This document shows positions 37,451 to 45,797 of a stretch of 64,000 bases of DNA, in pieces. Made by a program: the position numbers and the translations under genes. The notes under the pieces were generated by a model, which saw nothing but the letters and a program-made list of their open reading frames with translations, had not been told where the DNA came from and made no database searches. Position 1 is the first letter of the stretch. Each line of letters begins with the position of its first letter. The stretch comes from Nocardia aurea (GTDB lineage Bacteria > Actinomycetota > Actinomycetes > Mycobacteriales > Mycobacteriaceae). The stretch lies in contig NZ_QCYJ01000084.1 of assembly GCF_003123685.1 (NCBI RefSeq), forward strand, positions 1 through 64,000, in the 5' to 3' direction.

Positions 37451-39303
37451 CCGCACCGGCAGCCACGGAATCCCCCGCGGGTTTCACGCACAAGCAGATC
37501 CTGACCATCCTCAGCGGCCTCATGCTCGGCATGCTGCTCGCCGCGCTGGATCAGACCATCGTGTCGACCGCGATCCGCACCATCGCCGACGATCTGCACG
37601 GGTACTCGATGCAGGCGTGGGCCACCACGGCCTACCTGATCACCGCCACGCTGGCGACGCCGCTCTACGGCAAACTCTCCGACATGTACGGCCGCAAGCC
37701 GTTCTTCATGATCGGTATCGCGATCTTCGTCTTCGGTTCGCTGCTGTGCACGCTGGCGCAGACGATGTACCAGCTGGCCATCTTCCGTGCCGTGCAGGGC
37801 CTCGGCGCGGGCGGCTTGATGTCGCTGGCGCTCGCCATCCTCGGCGATATCGTCAGCCCGCGTGAACGAGCCAGGTACCAGGGCTATTTCCTGGCGGTCT
37901 TCGGTACGTCGAGCGTCATCGGTCCGGTGGCGGGCGGTGTGCTCGCGGGCGCCGGTTCGATACTCGGGGTGAGCGGCTGGCGCTGGGTCTTCCTGGTGAA
38001 CGTGCCGCTCGGGCTGATCGCGCTGTTCGTGGTCTCGCGGGTACTGAAACTGCCGAGGAAACCGCACAGCACCGATCGCGTCGACTGGTGGGGCGTGCTC
38101 GTACTCGCCATCGGATTGGTGCCGCTGCTCATCGTGGCCGAGCAGGGACACCAATGGGGTTGGGGCAGTCCGGGTGCGGTGATCTGCTACGTGGTCGGCG
38201 TGCTCGGCATCATCGGCTTCGTCATGGTGGAGAGGGGCCTGAAGGACGCGGCGTTGATCCCGCTGCGGATCTTCTCCAACAGCACCTTCTCACTCGGCGT
38301 GATCATCTCGTTCGTCACCGGCGCGGCCATGTTCGGCGGAATCGCGTTGCTCCCGCAGTACCTCCAGGTGGTGCGTGGCGCGAGTCCGACCATGGCGGGC
38401 TTGCAGATGCTGCCGATGGTGCTCGGCATGATGACCGGTTCGATCATCTCCGGACAGCTCATCTCGCGTACCGGCCGCTACAAGCGTTTCCCGCTGATCG
38501 GCGTCATCACGCTGACCATCGGCATGTTGCTGCTGCACTTCCTCGACGCCGACAGCCCGCTGTGGGTGGTGATGGCGTTCATGGCCATCAGCGGTTTCGG
38601 CCTCGGCAATCTGATGCAGCCGCTGACCTTGGCGTTGCAGAACGCGTTGCCAGCCAAGGACATGGGCGTCTCCACCGCAGCGGCCACCTTCTTCCGGCAG
38701 ATCGGCGGCACCTTCGGCGTCGCGATCTTCCTGTCGGTGCTGTTCGCCAGGATGACACCGAACATCTCCGGCGAACTCCAGTCGGCCTCGGCCGATCCGC
38801 AGTTCCGCGCGGCCGTCGTCGCGGGGGCGCAGAGCACCAACCCGGCCGACGTCGCGTTGGCCAAGGGATTGCTCGCACAGGACACCTCGGCCGCGGGCGA
38901 GGTGCTCAAGGACAGTTCGATCATCCAGCAGCTGAGCCCGGAACTGGCGAGACCGTTCCAGGTCGGTTTCGCGAATTCGATGTCGACGGTATTCCTCGTC
39001 GCGGTCGCCGCGTCCCTGATCGGCCTGATCCTCGTACTGTTCTGGAAGGAACTCCCGCTGCGCATGCTGGGCGGTATCCAGGCCGCCGATGGTGAGGCCG
39101 CCGCGAAATCCCTCGTCGACGCCGAGAGGGAACTCGTGGAGCGGACGGGTCTGCCGCTCGCGGGTGGTGAATCGGTGCAGCCGCTGGTAGACGAGCCGCC
39201 GGAGGAGCCGGACGGTTCCGTCGCCGAGCGCAACGGCACGACGTCGAGCGTGACCAACGGCCTGACGAAGAAAGTCGACGAGGTGGATCGGGAGAACGCC
39301 TGA
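37447..39303 (+). CDS. MFS multidrug efflux transporter, DHA2 family (14 helices)
   Basis: A 618-residue major facilitator protein. Motif D1 LAALDQTIVSTA (near residue 34), motif A GKLSDMYGRKP (near 77) and motif C region GTSSVIGPVAGGVL (near 156) are the DHA2 drug:proton antiporter signature; about 14 hydrophobic segments follow one another to residue 540. A large loop of about 80 residues between the last two helices and a hydrophilic tail of about 75 residues are usual for the EmrB/QacA group. The GTG start overlaps marR, giving a two-gene repressor-pump operon. Confidence 0.92.
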   Translation: MTAPAATESPAGFTHKQILTILSGLMLGMLLAALDQTIVSTAIRTIADDLHGYSMQAWATTAYLITATLATPLYGKLSDMYGRKPFFMIGIAIFVFGSLLCTLAQTMYQLAIFRAVQGLGAGGLMSLALAILGDIVSPRERARYQGYFLAVFGTSSVIGPVAGGVLAGAGSILGVSGWRWVFLVNVPLGLIALFVVSRVLKLPRKPHSTDRVDWWGVLVLAIGLVPLLIVAEQGHQWGWGSPGAVICYVVGVLGIIGFVMVERGLKDAALIPLRIFSNSTFSLGVIISFVTGAAMFGGIALLPQYLQVVRGASPTMAGLQMLPMVLGMMTGSIISGQLISRTGRYKRFPLIGVITLTIGMLLLHFLDADSPLWVVMAFMAISGFGLGNLMQPLTLALQNALPAKDMGVSTAAATFFRQIGGTFGVAIFLSVLFARMTPNISGELQSASADPQFRAAVVAGAQSTNPADVALAKGLLAQDTSAAGEVLKDSSIIQQLSPELARPFQVGFANSMSTVFLVAVAASLIGLILVLFWKELPLRMLGGIQAADGEAAAKSLVDAERELVERTGLPLAGGESVQPLVDEPPEEPDGSVAERNGTTSSVTNGLTKKVDEVDRENA

Positions 39304-39533
39304 GTTCGTCGAACAGCGATCCGAGTGGGTCGTTCCGTGTCACCGGGATCCGGCGCGCGGGACGGCCCACTCCGTCGTTTCGCGGGCGCTCGGGTGGGGA
39401 TCGGACCTCACCAAGGGTGGGGAAGGTGAGTCGCCCGAGGGAGGGCTCGATGAACCCCTAGGGGTGGCTGTTGCGACGGCGTTGCGGACCTAACGTGAAT
39501 CCCGTCGGAAAAACCACAACAGGGAGCAACCAC

Positions 39534-39773
39534 ATGCGCATCAAATCCTTCATCGCCGCCGGCCTGCTGGCTGTCGCTACCGTCGCCGGGGTGTCGACGG
39601 CAGCGTCCGCCTCCGCCGCGCCGCAGTACACCGCCGTGGACACCGGGTACTACTACGGCACCTACGCCACCCTGGCCGCGTGCAGCGCCGACGGCGCCTC
39701 GCCGAGCACCGGCGGCTACTACTGGGAGTGTGTCGAGACCTGGAGTGGGTACGACCTCTACATCTACTACTGA
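39534..39773 (+). CDS. Small secreted protein, 79 residues
   Basis: A signal peptide is evident: MRIKSF, a hydrophobic run AAGLLAVATVAGV, then ASASAAPQ with a likely cut after ASA or AA. The mature part of about 50 residues is rich in Tyr and Gly and has two cysteines that could form one disulphide. AGGGAGCAACCAC precedes the ATG. A terminator follows, so it is transcribed alone. No named family; similar small secreted proteins are common in this order. Confidence 0.75.
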   Translation: MRIKSFIAAGLLAVATVAGVSTAASASAAPQYTAVDTGYYYGTYATLAACSADGASPSTGGYYWECVETWSGYDLYIYY

Positions 39774-39830
39774 TAGCCAGAGGAGGGACGTCCGGAATAC
39801 CGGGTGGCTCTTTTCGACCGAGTACAACGA

Positions 39831-39860
39831 AAGCGGGAAGCCCGACCGGGCTTCCCGCTT
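39831..39860. terminator. Bidirectional terminator between the secreted protein and ppa
   Basis: A 13-pair perfect stem (39831-39843 with 39848-39860) with a GACC loop sits between two converging genes, 57 bases after one stop and 21 after the other. It can serve both. Confidence 0.88.
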
Positions 39861-39881
39861 CGTTGTCGTCACCGCCCGTTA

Positions 39882-40373
39882 CTAGTGGGCGCCGTTCTCC
39901 TGCAACCGCTTGAAGGACGCCTCGATCTCGACCTCGGCCTCCGCGCGCCCTACCCACTCCGAGCCCTTCACGAATTTGCCGGGCTCCAGATCCTTGTAGC
40001 GCTCGAAGAAATGCTTGATCTCGGCCAGCTCGAACTCGGGCACGTCGGCCAGATCCTGGATATGGTTCCAGCGGGGGTCGCCCGCGGGCACGCACAGCAC
40101 CTTGGCGTCGCCGCCCGCCTCGTCCTCCATCTTGTACATGGCGACGGGCCTGGCCTCGACGATCACGCCGGGGAACACCGATGTGGGCAGCAGGACCAGC
40201 GCGTCCAGCGGGTCACCGTCCTCACCCAGGGTGTTCTCGATGAAGCCGTAGTCGGCCGGGTAGACCATCGACGTGTAGAGGAAGCGATCGAGACGAACCC
40301 GGCCGGTTTCGTGATCGACTTCGTACTTGTTGCGGGAACCCTTGGGGATCTCGATGGTGACGTCGAACTCCAC
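39882..40373 (-). CDS. ppa: Inorganic pyrophosphatase
   Basis: A 163-residue family I soluble pyrophosphatase, driving biosynthesis by removing PPi. The active-site run is seen as [43 protein letters not shown] (in pieces) and AGDPRW, with the metal-binding Asp residues of the DGDPLD loop intact. AAGGAGATGGC precedes the GTG start. The order ppa/dacB divergent is the same as recalled for M. tuberculosis Rv3628/Rv3627c. Confidence 0.95.
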   Translation of the reverse strand: MEFDVTIEIPKGSRNKYEVDHETGRVRLDRFLYTSMVYPADYGFIENTLGEDGDPLDALVLLPTSVFPGVIVEARPVAMYKMEDEAGGDAKVLCVPAGDPRWNHIQDLADVPEFELAEIKHFFERYKDLEPGKFVKGSEWVGRAEAEVEIEASFKRLQENGAH

Positions 40374-40500
40374 GCCATCTCCTTCTATGGTGCATTCGTT
40401 GGCTCGGCGGGCACGAATGCCGACTCGCCATGCTGTTCAGGGGAACGGTAGCGGTACGAGGATAGTGTGACCGGTGGGGCCGATACTTTGAAGGGCACGG

Positions 40501-42006
40501 GTGCGCCACGGCGGCGCGCGGCGGCGGAGTCAGGGAGACGGCGGGCCAGTGGGTGGTAGTCAACGCAATATCGGTGGATTGGCCGCCAGACGGCGGCGCA
40601 GGATCTGGATCGGACTCGGTCTCACCCTGATCGTCGTGCTCGGGCTCGCCACCGCCGGGCTGATCGTCGTGAAGCCGTGGACCCCCGAATTCCGCCACGG
40701 CGGACTGACCGTCGCCGCACCGCCCGCCCCGGTCACCGCGTCCCCGCAGATCGTCCCGGCTCCCGCGACGGCGCCCGCGCCGAGCCAGGCCGCGCTGGCC
40801 GCCGCGCTGGCCCCGGTGATCGGCAATCCCGACCTCGGCGCGTTCACCGGAATCGTCACCGACGCCGACACCGGAGCGACCGTGTGGAGTGCGGATCCGG
40901 GCAGACCGATGATCCCGTCGTCGACCGCCAAGATCCTCACCACGGCCGCCGCCCTGCTGGTGCTGCCGCCCGATCAGCGGGTCGTCACCAAGGTCGTCGC
41001 CGGATCGGCCCCGAACGAACTCGTGCTGGTCGGCGGCGGCGATCCGACGATCACCGCGCAGCCGGACGGCAAGGGCTACTACCCGAACAGCGCGCGGCTG
41101 TCGGATCTGGTCGACCAGATCCGGGCCGCCGGACGCCCCGTCGACACGATCGTCGTCGACACCTCGGCGTTCACCGGACCGACCATGGCCCAGGGCTGGG
41201 ATCCGATCGACATCCCCGACGGGTCCATCGCGCCTATCGAGTCGGTGATGATCGACGGCGGCCGCGTCGATCCGCTGGTCGAGTATTCGCCGCGCACCGC
41301 CGACCCCGCCCTGGACGCGGGGCGCATGCTCGCCACCGAACTCGGGCTCGACCCCGGCCGGGTGCGGCTCGGATCGGCCGCGCCGGGAGCCGCCGAAGTG
41401 GCGAGTGTGCGTTCGGCGCCGCTGCGCGACCGACTGCGGGACATGATGGTCCACTCCGACAACGTCCTGGCCGAGACCATCGGCAGGGAGATCGCGGTCG
41501 CCACCGGTAACGCGCCCTCGTTCGCGGGGGCGGTCACCGCCATCGGCGCGACACTGGACAAGGCCGGATTCGATCGCGCGGGCGCGGTCATGCACGACAG
41601 CAGCGGTTTGTCGGTCGACGATCGGTTGCCCGCGCGACTGCTCGACACGGTGCTCGCCACCGCAGCCAGGGCCGAAGGCGAGAACGTCACCGTGCCGGGC
41701 GCGGTCGCGAAGCCCGAGACCGACACCCTGGCGGCGACACTGTCCCCGGTACTGGACGACCTGCCCGTCGCGGGCGCCACCGGTTCGCTGACCAGCCGCT
41801 ATGTCGACCGGAACCGGGAGGGCGCCGGATGGGTCCGGGCCAAGACCGGAACTCTGTCCGTGGCCAGCGCGTTGGTCGGATATGTGCTCGACCGTGACGG
41901 CCGGGTGCTGACCTTCGCGCTGATGTCCAACGATCGGCCCCCCGAGGTGAGCAGGCCAGCCTTGGACGCCATCGCCGGGACGCTGCGCAACTGCGGATGC
42001 TCGTGA
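40501..42006 (+). CDS. dacB: D-alanyl-D-alanine carboxypeptidase/endopeptidase (PBP4-type, S13 family)
   Basis: A 501-residue cell wall enzyme. One membrane helix (about residues 35-57) anchors it, then a Pro/Ala-rich linker. The penicillin-binding motifs are complete: SSTAK (SxxK, near residue 139), SDN (near 320) and KTG (near 447). Residues between the first two motifs form the extra domain of class C penicillin-binding proteins. It trims peptidoglycan cross-links outside the membrane. A GTG at 40549 is an alternative start with GGGAGACGG upstream. The next gene starts 14 bases after. Confidence 0.92.
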   Translation: MRHGGARRRSQGDGGPVGGSQRNIGGLAARRRRRIWIGLGLTLIVVLGLATAGLIVVKPWTPEFRHGGLTVAAPPAPVTASPQIVPAPATAPAPSQAALAAALAPVIGNPDLGAFTGIVTDADTGATVWSADPGRPMIPSSTAKILTTAAALLVLPPDQRVVTKVVAGSAPNELVLVGGGDPTITAQPDGKGYYPNSARLSDLVDQIRAAGRPVDTIVVDTSAFTGPTMAQGWDPIDIPDGSIAPIESVMIDGGRVDPLVEYSPRTADPALDAGRMLATELGLDPGRVRLGSAAPGAAEVASVRSAPLRDRLRDMMVHSDNVLAETIGREIAVATGNAPSFAGAVTAIGATLDKAGFDRAGAVMHDSSGLSVDDRLPARLLDTVLATAARAEGENVTVPGAVAKPETDTLAATLSPVLDDLPVAGATGSLTSRYVDRNREGAGWVRAKTGTLSVASALVGYVLDRDGRVLTFALMSNDRPPEVSRPALDAIAGTLRNCGCS

Positions 42007-42019
42007 CGGGTGGTTGACC

Positions 42020-43129
42020 ATGTTCGAAGGCGCTGACAAATCAGTCGAGCCGAATTCCGCGGGTCCGGGCGAGGAACAGCGGCAGCGGCGCGGTTCCGGA
42101 TTGACCGGCGCCGTCGACTGGCGGCTGGCCGCGCGCACCGGTGCGGCGGTGGTGCCGTCGGGGCCGCGCACCACGCGGCGCTCCGCCGAACAGGTCGTCC
42201 AGGAACTCGCCGAGGCGTCCATCCGGGCGGAGAGTCCGGTCCGCGAGGTCAGCGGACTGCTCGACGATCGACCGATCCCGTCGGCTCGGATCGTCGATCG
42301 GCGCGGATGGATCGACGCCGCCGCCGACTCGATGGCGACGCTGACCGGCACCGGCGTCACCGGCGGCGGACTGCTGACCGGTAAACCCGCCGGTGTGCAG
42401 GCGGGCGCGATGCTGGCCTTCCTTTCCACCGCGATTCTCGGACAATACGATCCGTTCACCGGCGAGGACGGCACCCTGCTGCTCGTCGCCCCGAATATCG
42501 TGGCGGTGGAACGCGCGCTCGGCGTCTCACCGAGTGATTTCCGATTCTGGGTGTGCCTGCACGAGGTGACCCACCGGGTCCAGTTCTCCTCCGCGCCCTG
42601 GCTGGCCGATTACATGCGCGCCAATGTCGACATCCTCGGCGCGGTGGGCGAGGAACCGATGGCCGAAGTGCTGTCGCGGCTGCTCGACGAGTTGCGCGAG
42701 CGCCGCCGCGGCACCGTCCCCGACGATCCCGCCGCACGGGGCATCGTCGGCCTGCTGCGCGCCACCCAGGCCCCCGCGCAGCGCGAGGCGCTCGACCGGC
42801 TGCTCGTACTCGGCACCCTGCTCGAAGGTCACGCGGACCACGTGATGGATGCCGTCGGGCCCGCCGTGGTCCCGACCGTGAGCCAGATCCGCGCCGCCTT
42901 CGACAAACGCCGCACCCGCCCGACCAATCCGCTGCAACGCCTGTTGCGCGCCCTGCTCGGCGTCGACGCGAAGGTCGCCCAGTACGTGCGCGGTAAGGCG
43001 TTCGTCGATCACGTGGTCGACCGGGTGGGTATGCAGCAGTTCAACACGATCTGGACCGACGGTGACACCTTGCCGCGGCCGGAGGAGATCGAGGACGGGG
43101 ATCGCTGGATCGCCCGCGTTCTCGGGTAG
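42020..43129 (+). CDS. DUF2342 zinc-dependent metallohydrolase family protein
   Basis: A 369-residue protein of the family recalled as F420-biosynthesis-associated or zinc-dependent metalloprotease (Rv3626c position). The metal motif is WVCLHEVTHRVQF (HExxH near residue 179), with LLEGHADHVMD near 275 as a probable third ligand region. It lies between dacB and tilS as in mycobacteria. Substrate and role have not been established to my knowledge. A TTG six bases upstream is an alternative start. Confidence 0.88.
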   Translation: MFEGADKSVEPNSAGPGEEQRQRRGSGLTGAVDWRLAARTGAAVVPSGPRTTRRSAEQVVQELAEASIRAESPVREVSGLLDDRPIPSARIVDRRGWIDAAADSMATLTGTGVTGGGLLTGKPAGVQAGAMLAFLSTAILGQYDPFTGEDGTLLLVAPNIVAVERALGVSPSDFRFWVCLHEVTHRVQFSSAPWLADYMRANVDILGAVGEEPMAEVLSRLLDELRERRRGTVPDDPAARGIVGLLRATQAPAQREALDRLLVLGTLLEGHADHVMDAVGPAVVPTVSQIRAAFDKRRTRPTNPLQRLLRALLGVDAKVAQYVRGKAFVDHVVDRVGMQQFNTIWTDGDTLPRPEEIEDGDRWIARVLG

Positions 43130-43345
43130 TCGGCGGGCGAGGTCGACCTGCCGGGGTGCACCCCGCGATCGTCGGATCGCCCGGGTGGAGCCTCGTTGTA
43201 TCGGGCGGGACCGCGCGACAGGCACCGGCGCGGACCACCGCCGGTTGTCTCGGAGCCGGGGCGGACGTGGTGGAGGTCGATTCCGCGCCGGGTATCGCCC
43301 GCGCATCCGTGGTCGGCGGTGTGGCCCGGTCGGTACTCTCCCGGT

Positions 43346-44437
43346 ATGGGTCCTGCGGTGGGAGTGACGCCGCCCGATTCGGGTGGTTCCGGTGCGAGTC
43401 GCCCCTCGCCGCGCAGGTTGCCCGAGACCGCCGCGGTACTCGAGGTGCGCAGGGCGGTCAGGGTCTGGTTGCGGACGTTCTCCGACGACAGCGCGTACCG
43501 CAGCACGGGTGTGGCGGTCGCGCTCTCGGGCGGGGCCGATTCACTGGCGTTGACCGCCGCCACGGTGATCGAGGCGGACGAGGTCGACGCGCTGATCGTC
43601 GACCACCGCCTGCAAGCGGGGTCGGACGAGGTCGCGGCCCGCGCGGCGTCGGCGGCGCTGGACCTCGGCTGCCGGACGGCGCGGGTGCTACCGGTCGATG
43701 TGGGCGTCGACGGTGGTTTGGAGGCGGCGGCCAGGCGTGCCAGATACGCGGCCCTCGATCTCGCCCGCGAGGGCCGTCCCGTGCTGCTCGGCCACACCAT
43801 CGACGACCAGGCCGAAACGGTGCTGCTCGGACTCGCGCGTGGATCGGGCGGTCGGTCCATCCAGGGAATGGCCGCCAACGCCGCACCGTGGGGTCGCCCC
43901 CTCCTCGGGGTGCGCAGGGCTGTGACCAGGCAATTGTGTGCCGATCTCGGAATGGTCCCGTACGAGGACCCGCACAATTCTGCACCGGAGTTCACCCGGG
44001 TTCGGCTGCGCACCGACGTGTTGCCACTGCTGGAGGAGGTGCTCGGCGGGGGAGTCGCCGCGGCGTTGGCCCGTACGGCCGACCAGTTGCGCGCGGACGG
44101 CACCGTCCTCGACGCGCTAGCGGAGCAGTTGCTGGAGTCGGCGCGGGGTCACGAGCGAGCCCCGCGCGCCGGTTCGATCGTGGACGCGGTCGGTGATGGG
44201 TCCACCCTGTCGGTCGAGACCCTCGCCACTGCCCCCGAGGCGCTGCGCCGCCGGGCCATTCGGTTCTGGCTCCTGGACGGCGGTGCGAAAGCCCTGACCG
44301 AGAAACATTTGCGGGCGGTCGACGCACTGGTCACGGCGTGGCGGGGACAGGGCGGGGTCGCGGTCGGCGGCGGGTCGCCCGGGACGAGGTTGGTTGCCGC
44401 GCGGGAACGTGGCAGGCTGACACTGCGCGGACTCTGA
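43346..44437 (+). CDS. tilS: tRNA(Ile)-lysidine synthase
   Basis: A 363-residue N-type ATP pyrophosphatase that converts C34 of tRNA-Ile(CAU) to lysidine. The PP-loop is [11 protein letters not shown] (near residue 56), followed by [11 protein letters not shown] and [20 protein letters not shown] (in pieces), and the family's PLLGVRR and FTRVRLR segments. The ATG has no ribosome site but a promoter-like GGTACTCT just upstream, so the message could be leaderless. hpt follows 13 bases later. Confidence 0.92.
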   Translation: MGPAVGVTPPDSGGSGASRPSPRRLPETAAVLEVRRAVRVWLRTFSDDSAYRSTGVAVALSGGADSLALTAATVIEADEVDALIVDHRLQAGSDEVAARAASAALDLGCRTARVLPVDVGVDGGLEAAARRARYAALDLAREGRPVLLGHTIDDQAETVLLGLARGSGGRSIQGMAANAAPWGRPLLGVRRAVTRQLCADLGMVPYEDPHNSAPEFTRVRLRTDVLPLLEEVLGGGVAAALARTADQLRADGTVLDALAEQLLESARGHERAPRAGSIVDAVGDGSTLSVETLATAPEALRRRAIRFWLLDGGAKALTEKHLRAVDALVTAWRGQGGVAVGGGSPGTRLVAARERGRLTLRGL

Positions 44438-44450
44438 ATTTTTTCGCGCA

Positions 44451-45077
44451 GTGACTGATGCCGGATCGGGATCGACATCCTCGGTGCCGACCAACCACGG
44501 AAGGACACCAACCTACGTGTACGGGGACGACATTGCGTCGGTGCTGATCACCGAGGAACAGATCGCGGCCAAGACGCAGGAACTGGCCGAACTGATCGCC
44601 AAACGCTATCCGGTCGGTGCCCCCGAGGGTGACCTGCTGCTGGTGGGAGTGCTCAAGGGCGCGATCTTCTTCATGACCGATCTGGCGAAGGCCCTGTCCA
44701 TCCCGACCCAGATGGAATTCATGGCCGTCTCCTCCTACGGTTCGTCCACCTCGTCCTCGGGCGTGGTGCGGATCATGAAGGACCTGGACAAGGACATCGC
44801 GGGCCGCAACGTCCTGATCGTCGAGGACATCATCGACTCCGGCCTGACGCTGTCCTGGCTCAAGCGCAACCTCTCCACCCGCAACCCGGCCTCCCTCGAG
44901 GTGGTCACGTTGCTACGCAAACCCGACGCCCTACGCACCCCCGTCGAGGTGGCCCACGTCGGCTTCGACATCCCCAACGATTTCGTCGTCGGCTACGGCC
45001 TCGACTACGCCGAGCGCTACCGCGACCTCCCCTACATCGGCACCCTCGACCCGAAGGTCTACGGCGGCGGAGCCTGA
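44451..45077 (+). CDS. hpt: Hypoxanthine phosphoribosyltransferase
   Basis: A 208-residue purine salvage enzyme making IMP/GMP from hypoxanthine/guanine and PRPP. The PRPP-binding motif is [14 protein letters not shown] (near residue 121), the flexible loop [19 protein letters not shown] (near 90) and [25 protein letters not shown] near the end (in pieces). Starts at GTG 44451, with GTG at 44517 possible. The tilS-hpt-ftsH order of related genomes is interrupted here by the kinase island. Confidence 0.95.
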   Translation: MTDAGSGSTSSVPTNHGRTPTYVYGDDIASVLITEEQIAAKTQELAELIAKRYPVGAPEGDLLLVGVLKGAIFFMTDLAKALSIPTQMEFMAVSSYGSSTSSSGVVRIMKDLDKDIAGRNVLIVEDIIDSGLTLSWLKRNLSTRNPASLEVVTLLRKPDALRTPVEVAHVGFDIPNDFVVGYGLDYAERYRDLPYIGTLDPKVYGGGA

Positions 45078-45089
45078 GCGGTTCCGCGT

Positions 45090-45797
45090 TCAGGGGAGTA
45101 GGGCGAAGATGGTGGCGGGGGAGCCGGAGGCGGCTCGGTAGAGGGGGCCGCCGACGAGGATCCAGGCGCCGGTGTGGGGGAGTTCGGCGAGGTTCGCCAT
45201 GCATTCGAGGCTGATGCGGTGGTCGCGGTAGAGCAGGCGGGAGGCGGCGTAGGTGTCGTCGGTTCCCACGTCGGGGCCGAAGGTGTCGGTGCCGAGTGCG
45301 CCGCGGCGGCCGAGTCGGCCGGTGCGCAGCAGCCATTCGACGGTATCCACGGCGAAACCCGGTTGGTGTCCGGCGGATTCGCCGGTGCCGAGGAAATCGG
45401 GGGTGCCCCATTTCGCATCCCAGCCGGTCCAGGCGACGATCGCCGCGCCGTCCGGGATTCGACCGTGGCGCGATTCCCAGTCGCGCAGGTCGGCGACGGT
45501 GACGGCGTAGTCGCGGTCGGCGGCGCATTGCGCGCGCAGGTCGATCTTCACCGCGGGCAGCAACAGATCCTCCACCTCGAGTTCGTCGGCGGCGAGCCCG
45601 TCGGGATCGAAGTGGATCGGTGCGCCCCAATGGGTTCCGGTGTGCTCGCCCTGGTGGATCGCGCGCAGGTAGTAGCCGTCCTTCGCGATCGTCGCGACCG
45701 TGTCGAGGCGGAATTCGGGATCGCCGGGAAACAGCGGTGTCGTCGCCGGATCGTGGATGTGCGACAGGTTCACGAGCCGTCCGAACGGGCGGTTCAC
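45090..45797 (-). CDS. Cyclase-family protein (kynurenine formamidase-like)
   Basis: A 235-residue metal-dependent hydrolase fold. The family motif is seen as HQGEHTGTHWGAPIHFD (near residue 47, HxGTHxDxPxHF type, with Ala-Pro in place of Asp-xx-Pro), and GTDTFGPDVG lies near 170. Relatives include bacterial arylformamidase KynB and polyketide cyclases; the substrate here is unknown. The GTG start overlaps the pseudokinase stop as GTGA, making it the last gene of a three-gene operon with two kinase-like proteins, an unusual pairing. Confidence 0.82.
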   Translation of the reverse strand: MNRPFGRLVNLSHIHDPATTPLFPGDPEFRLDTVATIAKDGYYLRAIHQGEHTGTHWGAPIHFDPDGLAADELEVEDLLLPAVKIDLRAQCAADRDYAVTVADLRDWESRHGRIPDGAAIVAWTGWDAKWGTPDFLGTGESAGHQPGFAVDTVEWLLRTGRLGRRGALGTDTFGPDVGTDDTYAASRLLYRDHRISLECMANLAELPHTGAWILVGGPLYRAASGSPATIFALLP

